In this document: positions 35,179-42,841 of the stretch, one piece after another
Layout of the letters: each line of letters opens with the position of its first letter
How positions within the stretch are numbered: the stretch's first letter is position 1
Assembly (NCBI GenBank): GCA_013698305.1
Contig: JACCVC010000168.1
Location: forward strand, 8,855 to 72,854
Length of the DNA stretch: 64,000 bases
Source of the DNA: Chloroflexia bacterium
GTDB lineage: Bacteria; Chloroflexota; Chloroflexia; Thermomicrobiales; UBA6265
Reading direction: 5' to 3'
Made by a program: the position numbers and the translations under genes
Notes under the pieces: generated by a model
Database searches by the model: none
Told to the model about the DNA's origin: nothing
Seen by the model: the letters and a program-made list of their open reading frames with translations, nothing else

Positions 35179-37197
35179 CTACGAAAGGACGTGGACTGGA
35201 TCGGATTCCATGATCCGGCGTAGCTCAACGACCTGGTCCCGCAGGAGCGCGGCCTTCTCGAACTCGAGATTCTTGGCCGACTTTTTCATCTGTGATTCCA
35301 GATCCTTGACCATGCGGGTCAGTTCTGCTCGGGGCAGCTCGTGGATCACCCCTTCAGTGGCGCCATTACCTGCGTCGTACTGCGCCGCCTGTTCGGCGAC
35401 CTGCCGGACCCGGTCGGTGAGGTCCTTGATCTCCTTGACGATGCCTCGCGGCTCGATGCCGTGCTGCAGGTTGTGAGCGATCTGCCGCTCGCGTCGACGG
35501 TAGGTTTCGTCGATGGCCGCCTTCATGGAGCGGGTCATGGTGTCCGCGTACATGATGACATGGCCCTCGACATGCCGCGCGGCACGGCCCACAGTCTGAA
35601 TCAGTGCCCCCTCGGAGCGCAAGAAGCCTTCCTTGTCGGCGTCGAGGATCGCCCCCAGCGAAACCTCCGGCAGGTCGAGGCCCTCTCGCAGCAAGTTGAT
35701 GCCAACTACGACGTCATGGATGCCCAGCCGGAGGTCGCGGAGAATCTCGATCCGCTCGAACGTGTCGATCTCGCTATGGAGATAGTGGGTGCGCACCCCC
35801 ATCTCCTTGAGATAGTCGGATAGGTCTTCCGCCATGCGCTTGGTGAGCGTGGTAACGAGGGCGCGCTCCCCTTTGGCGACACGCTGGTTGATTTCCGCAA
35901 GGAGGTCGTCGATCTGACCCTTGGTTGGACGGACCGTGATGGCGGGATCGACGAGTCCCGTTGGCCGGATCACTTGCTCCACGATTCGTGATGAGTGCTC
36001 GTACTCGTACGGACCAGGCGTGGCGGAGACGAAGACCGCCTGTCCAACAGTGCGCTCGAACTCCGCGAAGGTGAGCGGTCGGTTCTCCCGCGCCGACGGC
36101 AGGCGAAAGCCATGCTCGACCAGGACGTCCTTGCGGGAGCGATCACCACCGAACATGCCCCGAATCTGTGGCAGGGTCATGTGCGATTCGTCAACGAAGA
36201 GCAGGAAGTCGTCGGGAAAGTAGTCGATCAGGGTCGAGGGCTGCTCGCCTTCCTTGCGTCCGGAGAGATGCATTGAGTAGTTCTCGATGCCGGCGCAATA
36301 TCCCGCCTCCTGCATCATCTCGAGGTCGTACATCGTCCGTTGCTTGAGACGGGCGGCTTCGAGCACCTTGCCATTCGCGTCGAGGAACTTCACCCGATCG
36401 TTGAGCTCGTCCTCAATGCGTTGCAGAGCGGCGCCCATCTTGTCGCTTGAGGTGACGAAGTGCTTGGCCGGATAGATCGCAACCTCGGTACGGGTCGCAA
36501 GAATTTCGCCAGTGAGCGGGTCGACTTCAACGATCCGTTCGACTTCGTCACTGAAAAACTCGATCCGGATTGCGATCTCTTCGTAGGCTGGATACACCTC
36601 GAGCGTGTCACCGCGCACGCGGAATGTGCCGCGCGTGAGATTCATGTCATTGCGGTCGTACTGGATATCGATCAGATGCCGCAGCACCTTGTCTCGACGG
36701 ATCGACTCGCCCTTCCGGAGCGACACTGTCGTGCTCTGGTACTCTTCGGGCGTGCCGAGGCCGAAGATGCAGGAGACCGAGGCGACGATCAGCGTATCGC
36801 GACGCGTGAGCAAAGACCGCGTGGCCGCGTGGCGGAGCTTGTCGATCTCCTCGTTGATGTCCGCGTCCTTCTCGATGAAGGTGTCGGTGCGAGCGACGTA
36901 TGCTTCCGGCTGGTAGTAGTCGTAGTAGGAGACGAAGTACTCGACGGCGTTCCTGGGGAAGTACTCCTTGAACTCGGCATAGAGCTGGGCCGCCAGCGTC
37001 TTGTTGTGGGCGAGCACCAGTGTCGGGCGATTGACGTGCTGGACGACGTTCGCCATCGTGAACGTCTTGCCCGATCCGGTGACGCCAAGGAGGGTCTGGA
37101 ATCGATCTCCCTGTTCCATACCCTCAATGAGTTCTTCGATCGCGTGCGGTTGGTCGCCGGTCGGCCGCATCGGGCTGTCAAGTTGAAACTGGGGCAT
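35179..37197 (-). CDS. uvrB: UvrABC system protein B
   Basis: UvrB verifies DNA damage and anchors UvrC during nucleotide excision repair. The 672-residue protein has Walker A GVTGSGKT at 38-45, the beta-hairpin region YYDYYQPEAYV, DESHMTLPQIRGM, and helicase motif VI-type QTVGRAARH. The C-terminal UVR domain (DLESQMKKSAKNLEFEKAAL) that binds UvrC is intact. uvrA and uvrC are not in the window. It starts 34 bases after the Nudix-like gene. Confidence 0.97.
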   Translation of the reverse strand: MPQFQLDSPMRPTGDQPHAIEELIEGMEQGDRFQTLLGVTGSGKTFTMANVVQHVNRPTLVLAHNKTLAAQLYAEFKEYFPRNAVEYFVSYYDYYQPEAYVARTDTFIEKDADINEEIDKLRHAATRSLLTRRDTLIVASVSCIFGLGTPEEYQSTTVSLRKGESIRRDKVLRHLIDIQYDRNDMNLTRGTFRVRGDTLEVYPAYEEIAIRIEFFSDEVERIVEVDPLTGEILATRTEVAIYPAKHFVTSSDKMGAALQRIEDELNDRVKFLDANGKVLEAARLKQRTMYDLEMMQEAGYCAGIENYSMHLSGRKEGEQPSTLIDYFPDDFLLFVDESHMTLPQIRGMFGGDRSRKDVLVEHGFRLPSARENRPLTFAEFERTVGQAVFVSATPGPYEYEHSSRIVEQVIRPTGLVDPAITVRPTKGQIDDLLAEINQRVAKGERALVTTLTKRMAEDLSDYLKEMGVRTHYLHSEIDTFERIEILRDLRLGIHDVVVGINLLREGLDLPEVSLGAILDADKEGFLRSEGALIQTVGRAARHVEGHVIMYADTMTRSMKAAIDETYRRRERQIAHNLQHGIEPRGIVKEIKDLTDRVRQVAEQAAQYDAGNGATEGVIHELPRAELTRMVKDLESQMKKSAKNLEFEKAALLRDQVVELRRIMESDPVHVLS

Positions 37198-37231
37198 GGA
37201 CGTTTACCTTGAGTGATGCGCAGGTTGAAAG

Positions 37232-37894
37232 CTAATGAGAGTCGGCCCTGTCGCCACCTGTTTCCTGTTCATCAGGCGACGGGAGGTCTGGTTCGGGATC
37301 AGGGGCGCGATAGTGATGCACTTCCGCGGCAGGCTCCAGCCCATCATTGTCGTCGCTTTCCGACGTCGTCGGCGACTCGGGGGCCGCCGTCGAGTCGGGA
37401 GACGATAGTTCAGTGTCGGCGGCGGTTGTTTGGGGCTGGAAGCGGTAGATCTCGGACTCCGTTTCGCCGATGCTCATGATCTCGTCAATATGGCGCACCG
37501 CCCAACGCTGACCGGAAAACGGGAGCCGCGCTGTCGCCTCGTCGCGATCGAACCATCCCGCATCCTGAAAGTCCTCGGCGAGATTGACCGCCGACTGGTC
37601 GACGATCGTGACACCGAGCACTGGCGCGAGCACCACCGCGTCTCGAGCCTCGTCGTAGAACTGGTTGATAAAATCCGCGGAGTAGAAGCGGTCGATGGCG
37701 AGGCCCGCCAGGGAACTGACGGCGCTGCGAGCGGCATCCGACGCTGACGTGCCGACTGGTATTTCCTGATGGAATGCCTGCCAGGTTTGCGCCATCGGGA
37801 CATCATTGCGGCGCTGTAACAGGAGGAACTGTACGCGAGCGTTCAGGCGCCGGAATACGTACACATCAACAATGTCCGTCACGACACTCGTCAT
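37232..37894 (-). CDS. Nudix-fold protein with degenerate Nudix box
   Basis: A roughly 220-residue protein. Residues 1-150 align by eye with NudB-like Nudix proteins (VDVYVFRRLNARVQFLLLQR, TWQAFHQEIPVG, AGWFDRDEATARL). The Nudix box position reads GTSASDAARSAVSSLAGL, where the normal RExxEE glutamates that bind magnesium are replaced by Ser, Ala and Leu, so hydrolysis is unlikely. The last 70 residues are acidic and disordered. I start at ATG 37894; an upstream extension is open. It may be a binding or regulatory protein. Confidence 0.75.
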   Translation of the reverse strand: MTSVVTDIVDVYVFRRLNARVQFLLLQRRNDVPMAQTWQAFHQEIPVGTSASDAARSAVSSLAGLAIDRFYSADFINQFYDEARDAVVLAPVLGVTIVDQSAVNLAEDFQDAGWFDRDEATARLPFSGQRWAVRHIDEIMSIGETESEIYRFQPQTTAADTELSSPDSTAAPESPTTSESDDNDGLEPAAEVHHYRAPDPEPDLPSPDEQETGGDRADSH

Positions 37895-37931
37895 CTGTCG
37901 TAAATCCTCCGTAATGTAGCCTGATTGAGGA

Positions 37932-38384
37932 CTATCGGTTGAGCTTCTTCTTGAGGTCATCGATCCAACCGCGGGAGCGTCCGTTGGATACTGGCGGGAG
38001 GTTGCTCACCACTCTGCCGCGCCAGCGTGCCTGGTCGGCCGGAGATGTCTCAGGCTGACGCACGGCGAAGGGTATGAATACCATAACGACCGCCGCCAAT
38101 GCGAAAAGGGTGGCCAGGAGGCTGAGGTGCGGGGCCAGGTATGCGGCAATGATGGCGAACACGATCGCGGTCAGGATTGGTATCTTCATGGCAAGGCGGA
38201 TTGCATTGCCCTTGAGAAGCTGAACATCGGGCGAGGACTGTTGCCGCTGCTGGCGGGCCGCGATTCGTTTCTGATCGACTTTTTGCTGGAACGAAATCGG
38301 CCGCGCGCGCGCTTTTTCCAGAATCTCATCGACTTCTCGTTGGAGGCGGTCGTCGGGTTGGGTGGGTTGGTGTGGAATTGGCAT
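37932..38384 (-). CDS. Small membrane protein, function unknown
   Basis: A 150-residue protein with a polar, helical N-terminal half (DDRLQREVDEILEKARARP), two adjacent hydrophobic helices (about 70-86 and 88-108) forming a hairpin, and a basic C-terminus (IDDLKKKLNR). No family is recognised. The ATG at 38384 is chosen because the preceding open frame is unlike coding sequence of this type. It is the first gene of the long minus-strand series through uvrB and efp and faces a divergent gene. Confidence 0.75.
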   Translation of the reverse strand: MPIPHQPTQPDDRLQREVDEILEKARARPISFQQKVDQKRIAARQQRQQSSPDVQLLKGNAIRLAMKIPILTAIVFAIIAAYLAPHLSLLATLFALAAVVMVFIPFAVRQPETSPADQARWRGRVVSNLPPVSNGRSRGWIDDLKKKLNR

Positions 38385-38517
38385 GAGACATGCTCCCTGA
38401 AAGGCAACTGCGCGGCATGGCGAAGAACCTTGGCGCCAACCGCAAGGCAATGGTACCGCAGCCGTCGACGTAGTATATGCATCATGTAGAAGAGTGGCTG
38501 CAACAGGAGAGCATGTG

Positions 38518-39000
38518 ATGAGCGGCTATCGATTCAATGTCATCGACCCAACAGGAGTGGTGAGCTTTCTGGGACCTCGTCACGGCTCCAAGATGATCGC
38601 GGCCGCGTGTGGAGCAAATCACAAGGACGTGGATGGAGTGCTGACGTTCGTTCATTCTCTCGACGAACTCTGGGCTCGCGAGATTGAGCGGGGACTCGAA
38701 GCCTTCGACGCCGAGAAGCGCAGCGAGCCAGCTGGCGCCCTCAGCAGCGACGTGGCAGCCGAGCGCCGAGATTGGCTCAGACCGTTCCGTGTGGTCGATC
38801 AGGAAACTCGTCAGGCGAGCATGAAACCGGGCCCACTGGGGTTGCTCGTGGTCAATCTCAAGGAGCACCGAATCATCCAGGTCGATAACCGCTCGATCGG
38901 CCTGCGCCGAACGGACCGCGGGCGCGTGCGTCGGAATGGCAAACCGACCCGCATGTTGTTTCGGTATCGATTGCCGTCGGATTGGGCGATCGTACCCTAG
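38518..39000 (+). CDS. Hypothetical protein
   Basis: A soluble protein of 160 residues with no motif I can name. The N-terminus reads YRFNVIDPTGVVSFLGPRHG, the middle is charged and helical, and the C-terminus is beta-rich and basic (GLRRTDRGRVRRNGKP). AGGAGAG lies upstream of the ATG. It is a lone plus-strand gene among minus-strand ones, with its stop sharing CTAG with that of tyrA. A TAGTAT box at 38471-38476 could be a -10. Confidence 0.72.
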   Translation: MSGYRFNVIDPTGVVSFLGPRHGSKMIAAACGANHKDVDGVLTFVHSLDELWAREIERGLEAFDAEKRSEPAGALSSDVAAERRDWLRPFRVVDQETRQASMKPGPLGLLVVNLKEHRIIQVDNRSIGLRRTDRGRVRRNGKPTRMLFRYRLPSDWAIVP

Positions 39001-40001
39001 CGAGAGTTCCTGCCGTTTCGGTCTCGTGATCGGCCAAGACCGCCAAGGAACATCCTTCCCATCTGATCGCCAAACGAGTGCTTGTCAGCCTGGCGCTGGG
39101 TCTCGGTCAACGCCTCGTCGGTCCGGTTGACGGTAAGCTCCAGCCGGGCACGATCATCCTGGGCTTGTTCGAGATATGAGAACAGCTTGTTTGCGCCTTC
39201 GTCCGAGTCGTCGGCGACCAGCGTCCTGAGCTCACTCAGGGATTCGATGTACTGGTCGATCCAGCGACCGATCGCATCGCGGTTGGTGATGGCGATGTCC
39301 CGGTGCATCTCCGGGCTTCCCAGCGCCAGGCGAGTTGTGTCGCGCAGGCCGGACGACGCCAGCGACCGCATGTCGCGCCAGGCCGGATCGGCCGTGACCG
39401 CGCGAACCAGCGCGGCGGCAGACAGGAAGGGCAGGTGGCTGACGGCGGCGACATAGCTGTCATGTTCGGTGGGGTCCACAAAGTAGGATTCCGCGCCGAC
39501 CGCGGCGACGATGCCGAGCACCGTGCGAATGGCCTCTTCGCCAGCTGTAACCGCCGGGCTGACCACCCACGTTGCGCCCTTGAACAGGTCGGGGTCGGCG
39601 GCGTCGAGGCTCTCCGCCTTGCCGGCCATGGGATGGCCACCGACAAAGGAAACTGTGGACGGCAGGGATCGCGCCCACTCCATCACGTCGACCTTGGTCG
39701 AGCCAGTGTCCGTGACGATCGCGCCGGACTTGAGGTCCTCAGCGATGTCTTCCATCACCTGCTTCATCGCCTGGACCGGGGTGGAGAGGACGACGACATC
39801 GGCGTTGGCGACCGCCTTGCCAAGCGACCATTCCGAACTGTCGATCGCGCCCAGCTTCTTCGCCTTGTTCTGCCGGGAGACATCCTCGTCAAAGCCGACG
39901 ATGGTGAGGCTGTTGTCGTTGACGCGAGACCAGCGTTTGAGCGCAAGTCCGATCGAGCCACCGATGAGTCCCAGACCAATGATGGTCACCTGCTGCGCCA
40001 C
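38997..40001 (-). CDS. tyrA: Prephenate dehydrogenase
   Basis: TyrA converts prephenate to 4-hydroxyphenylpyruvate with NAD(P), leading to tyrosine. The 334-residue protein has the nucleotide-binding IIGLGLIGGSIGLALKR, VVLSTPVQAM, VTDTGSTK, and FVGGHPMAGKAESL with the catalytic His region, then YVAAVSHLPFLSAAALV. The start is GTG at 40001 with AAGGA upstream. The last 40 residues are a charged extension. It follows the SH3-domain gene by 42 bases. Confidence 0.93.
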   Translation of the reverse strand: MAQQVTIIGLGLIGGSIGLALKRWSRVNDNSLTIVGFDEDVSRQNKAKKLGAIDSSEWSLGKAVANADVVVLSTPVQAMKQVMEDIAEDLKSGAIVTDTGSTKVDVMEWARSLPSTVSFVGGHPMAGKAESLDAADPDLFKGATWVVSPAVTAGEEAIRTVLGIVAAVGAESYFVDPTEHDSYVAAVSHLPFLSAAALVRAVTADPAWRDMRSLASSGLRDTTRLALGSPEMHRDIAITNRDAIGRWIDQYIESLSELRTLVADDSDEGANKLFSYLEQAQDDRARLELTVNRTDEALTETQRQADKHSFGDQMGRMFLGGLGRSRDRNGRNSR

Positions 40002-40043
40002 ACCTGTGTCCTTTCTGCCTGCGTTCCGGAGGCAGCGTTCGAG

Positions 40044-40667
40044 CTATGGTTCGAACTCGTTCGTGTCGATTTCCCGAACCCAACCTTCCAAAACATCTTC
40101 ATTGTCATCAGTAGGTTCGGTGCGGAACCTCATCCAGCGGACTCCGTCCTGTTCCGAGTCTTCTCCGAGGTATTCTAGTGGAGTCGCTGCAGGGAGCGTC
40201 GTCAGGATGCTGGTGTCGGTCCCTGGCCCTTCTCGGAGATTGATGGAGGTGCCGTTCCCGATCTGAAAATCTGGATCAAACGCGCCGTCGTCACCATTCT
40301 CTTCGTCTTCGGTAGCTTCTTGCGCCTCTAGATCGGAGGCGGGGGTTGGAGTCGGCACGGACTCGGCGCTGTTTGGTGGTGCTTCGTTCGTGTCCTCTGC
40401 TTCTTCGTCAGCTTGGCCGAGATCGAGGCCAGAGAAGGAGGGAACTTCCGCAAGGTCCTCGGCGACGTTGGTATCTTCGGCGTCGTCGTTCGGAGCGGAA
40501 CTATCGGCGCTCGACACGAAGTCGGAAGTGAATCCTTCGAGGGCGGTATAAATGACGGTAAAGGCAACGGCGCAGAACGCGACCGTCACGACCATGGAAA
40601 TGCCGATCATGAGGCCGGCTCGGCGAGAACGTTGGCTCAGGCGATGAGTGAGACCCCGGTCGGACAT
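40044..40667 (-). CDS. Membrane-anchored protein with C-terminal SH3b domain
   Basis: A 207-residue protein. One transmembrane helix (about 18-42) follows a basic N-terminus, then about 100 acidic, Pro/Thr-rich disordered residues, then a bacterial SH3-like domain (about 133-207) with SINLREGPGTDTSILTTLP and a Trp-containing WMRFRT and GWVREI. Such domains often bind cell wall or peptides outside the membrane. It probably shares a message with tyrA, though the functional link is unclear. Confidence 0.83.
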   Translation of the reverse strand: MSDRGLTHRLSQRSRRAGLMIGISMVVTVAFCAVAFTVIYTALEGFTSDFVSSADSSAPNDDAEDTNVAEDLAEVPSFSGLDLGQADEEAEDTNEAPPNSAESVPTPTPASDLEAQEATEDEENGDDGAFDPDFQIGNGTSINLREGPGTDTSILTTLPAATPLEYLGEDSEQDGVRWMRFRTEPTDDNEDVLEGWVREIDTNEFEP

Positions 40668-40854
40668 ACACTTCTCTCAGTTGAGGATGGTAAATCGAAC
40701 TGTGCGGCTTCATCACAGCTTCAGGTGGCTCCCAACGCATAACAGGCAGTAGTGGCTGCGTCTACAAGGGGAGGGCCGCGAACAGTAACGCGATGTTTAT
40801 ACCACGGAGCCAGATTCTGCCCTGAAACCGGGCGTTGGAGCGGCGAATTCACGG

Positions 40855-40884
40855 TCGACCGGTGGCCCAGGCAAATGGTATACT
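40855..40884 (+). promoter_or_regulatory. Predicted promoter of the nusA-infB operon
   Basis: TCGACC (40855-40860, 4/6), an 18-base spacer and TATACT (40879-40884, 5/6) predict initiation near 40891, giving nusA a leader of about 215 bases. Confidence 0.55.
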
Positions 40885-40912
40885 TCGTCAGCGTAATTGA
40901 TCTTTTGTGATC

Positions 40913-40936
40913 AAACGTGGGTTGCGGCCCACGTTT
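40913..40936 (+). promoter_or_regulatory. Leader hairpin of the nusA operon
   Basis: AAACGTGGG (40913-40921) pairs perfectly with CCCACGTTT (40928-40936) around TTGCGG, followed by CTTGG. It begins about 22 bases after the predicted transcription start. It could be an attenuator or a 5' stabilising structure. A similar hairpin occurs before rpsO. Confidence 0.6.
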
Positions 40937-41105
40937 CTTGGTGTTCACGGGTCAACGCTTGTCTCGGTCCCTCGGCGTTCGCGGGCCGTCCTCGATCGCC
41001 TTGCCAAAAAGCTCGGATGTGAGGTCGCGTTCGCAATTCGTGTACGAGCACGGGTCCGGGAAATACGAACCGTGGAAAGATACAAACAAAGAGGAGGTGC
41101 GCGGC

Positions 41106-42461
41106 ATGAAGGGAGAACTCTACACTGCTATCGCCCAGATTGCGGCAGAGCGCGGAATTCCGAGGGATGCAGTGCTTGCCTCGGTTCAGGAAGCGCTGAC
41201 GTCAGTTTACAAGAAGAATACCGGCAGCGAAGAGGACGTTCGGATCGAGCTTGATTCCGCCTCCGGCGAGATGCAGGTGATCGTCGTCAAGACGGTTGTG
41301 ACCAGTGTCGAGAACCGCGACCTGGAAATGGCCGTAGAAGAAGCGCAGATTCACGTTCCTGGCGCCGAACCTGGCGATGTGGTCAAGATCCAGCGAACGC
41401 CTGAGAACTTTGGCCGAATTGCGGCGCAAACCGTCAAGCAGGTGGTCCACTCTCGCATCCGGGATTTCGAGCGAGAGAATATCTTTCGCGAGTACCAGGA
41501 CAAGGAGGGTGAGGTCCTCAATGGGGTTGTCCAGCGAGCCGACAGCCGGGCGGTGATCATCGAGCTTGGCAAGGCAGAAGCTGTCATGCCGGCACGAGAG
41601 CAGGTGCCCAGCGAGCGCTACCGAACCAACCAGCGGATCAAGGTGCTGCTCACCGAAGTGAACAGCCATTCCCGTGGACCGCAGTTGATCGTCAGCCGGT
41701 CAGACGCCCGCATGATCCGGCGTCTGTTCGAGCAGGAAGTGCCCGAAATCCAGAGCGGCGCGGTCGAGATCATGGAGATCGCGCGAGAACCAGGACTTCG
41801 GTCCAAGGTTGCGGTGGCGGCCCGCCAGGAGAAGGTCGACCCGGTCGGTTCCTGCGTGGGCGTTCGTGGAGTTCGTATCCAGAACATCGTGAATGAGCTC
41901 TATGGTGAGAAGATCGACGTGATCGAGTGGTCGCCGGACACGGCATCGTTCATCTCGAACGCGCTGAGCCCGGCCAAGCCAACGAACGTCTCGCTCGGCG
42001 AAGACGGTGACCAGCGGGTCGCCACCGTGATTGTGCCGACCGACCAGATGTCGCTGGCAATTGGCAAGGAAGGGCAAAATGCCCGCCTTGCGTTCAAGCT
42101 GACTGGTTGGAGAATCGACATCAAGGGTCCGGAATCCCTGCTCGAAGACGGGGGAGAATTCTTCCGAAGCGCCAGCGAATCATCCGGGGGCATGATGCCC
42201 GACTTTGGCTGGCAGGGCCGACAGCCACGCGCCGTGCAGGCCGACGGCACATTTACCGTCACCAGCAAGACATACGGTCCGTTGGCCGAAGACCTTGTCC
42301 GCAAGCAGGTGGATGTCGACATTCAGCAGGGCGTGGTCGAGGTGTTCTACGAACGCGAGCTTCGGGCCCGCTTCGACCAGGAAACTGGCGATGAGCTGAA
42401 TCTCGATGACGACATGAGGGTTGCCGCCGTGAGCGTTGCGCCTCAACAGGAAGAAGAATAG
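41106..42461 (+). CDS. nusA: Transcription termination/antitermination factor NusA
   Basis: NusA binds RNA polymerase and nascent RNA and modulates pausing and termination. The 451-residue protein has an N-terminal polymerase-binding domain, an S1 domain (GEVLNGVVQRADSRAVIIEL), and two KH domains (VGSCVGVRGVRIQNIVNEL; SLAIGKEGQNARLAFKLTGW). Beyond about residue 340 is a poorly conserved tail. The ATG at 41106 is preceded by GGAGGTG. It leads an operon with rnpM, infB, rbfA, a DHH protein, truB and ribF. Confidence 0.96.
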   Translation: MKGELYTAIAQIAAERGIPRDAVLASVQEALTSVYKKNTGSEEDVRIELDSASGEMQVIVVKTVVTSVENRDLEMAVEEAQIHVPGAEPGDVVKIQRTPENFGRIAAQTVKQVVHSRIRDFERENIFREYQDKEGEVLNGVVQRADSRAVIIELGKAEAVMPAREQVPSERYRTNQRIKVLLTEVNSHSRGPQLIVSRSDARMIRRLFEQEVPEIQSGAVEIMEIAREPGLRSKVAVAARQEKVDPVGSCVGVRGVRIQNIVNELYGEKIDVIEWSPDTASFISNALSPAKPTNVSLGEDGDQRVATVIVPTDQMSLAIGKEGQNARLAFKLTGWRIDIKGPESLLEDGGEFFRSASESSGGMMPDFGWQGRQPRAVQADGTFTVTSKTYGPLAEDLVRKQVDVDIQQGVVEVFYERELRARFDQETGDELNLDDDMRVAAVSVAPQQEEE

Positions 42462-42478
42462 GAAGGGGTGGCGCGTCG

Positions 42479-42829
42479 ATGGCGAGCACTCCTAATCAGG
42501 CGGATCGCAATCGTCAACGCAAGAGTCCCAGGCCGAAGCACGTTCCGCAGCGAACCTGTATTTCATGCCGGCAGAAGGGCGACAAGCGCGGGCTGATCCG
42601 TATCGTTCGCACGCCTGAGCATCTGGTCGAGATAGACCCGACAGGGAAGCGAAATGGGCGGGGCGCGTACCTATGCCACCAGGAGCGATGCTGGGATCGG
42701 GCGCTTTCCGGAACGATGCTGGGGAAGGCATTGAACACGGAACTTCCTGACGACACAAGACAGGAACTCAAGACATTCGCGGCGACACTTGGCGACGACG
42801 CGGAAGCGCGTATCGCGGAAAATTCATAA
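42479..42829 (+). CDS. rnpM: YlxR family RNA-binding protein (RnpM)
   Basis: A 116-residue protein of the DUF448/YlxR family, an RNA-binding fold recently tied to RNase P modulation in Bacillus. PQRTCISCRQKGDKRGLIRI and GRGAYLCHQERCW carry the conserved Arg and Cys residues. The N-terminal 20 residues are basic. It sits 17 bases after nusA and 12 before infB, its standard place. Confidence 0.93.
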   Translation: MASTPNQADRNRQRKSPRPKHVPQRTCISCRQKGDKRGLIRIVRTPEHLVEIDPTGKRNGRGAYLCHQERCWDRALSGTMLGKALNTELPDDTRQELKTFAATLGDDAEARIAENS

Positions 42830-42841
42830 GGAGACGGCACT

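Larger units (their letters stand above)
40668..41105. other. 438-base divergent region upstream of nusA; rimP absent
   Basis: The region holds the start of the minus-strand SH3 gene's message and the nusA promoter and leader. The leader cannot encode RimP (about 150 residues), the usual first gene of nusA operons. The frame continuous with nusA back to 40917 lacks family resemblance and overlaps the leader hairpin. Confidence 0.6.

Noticed and set aside
40917..41105. N-terminal extension of NusA or a remnant of rimP
   Set aside because: Overlaps the leader hairpin, lacks RimP or NusA likeness, and GGAGGTG points to the ATG at 41106.
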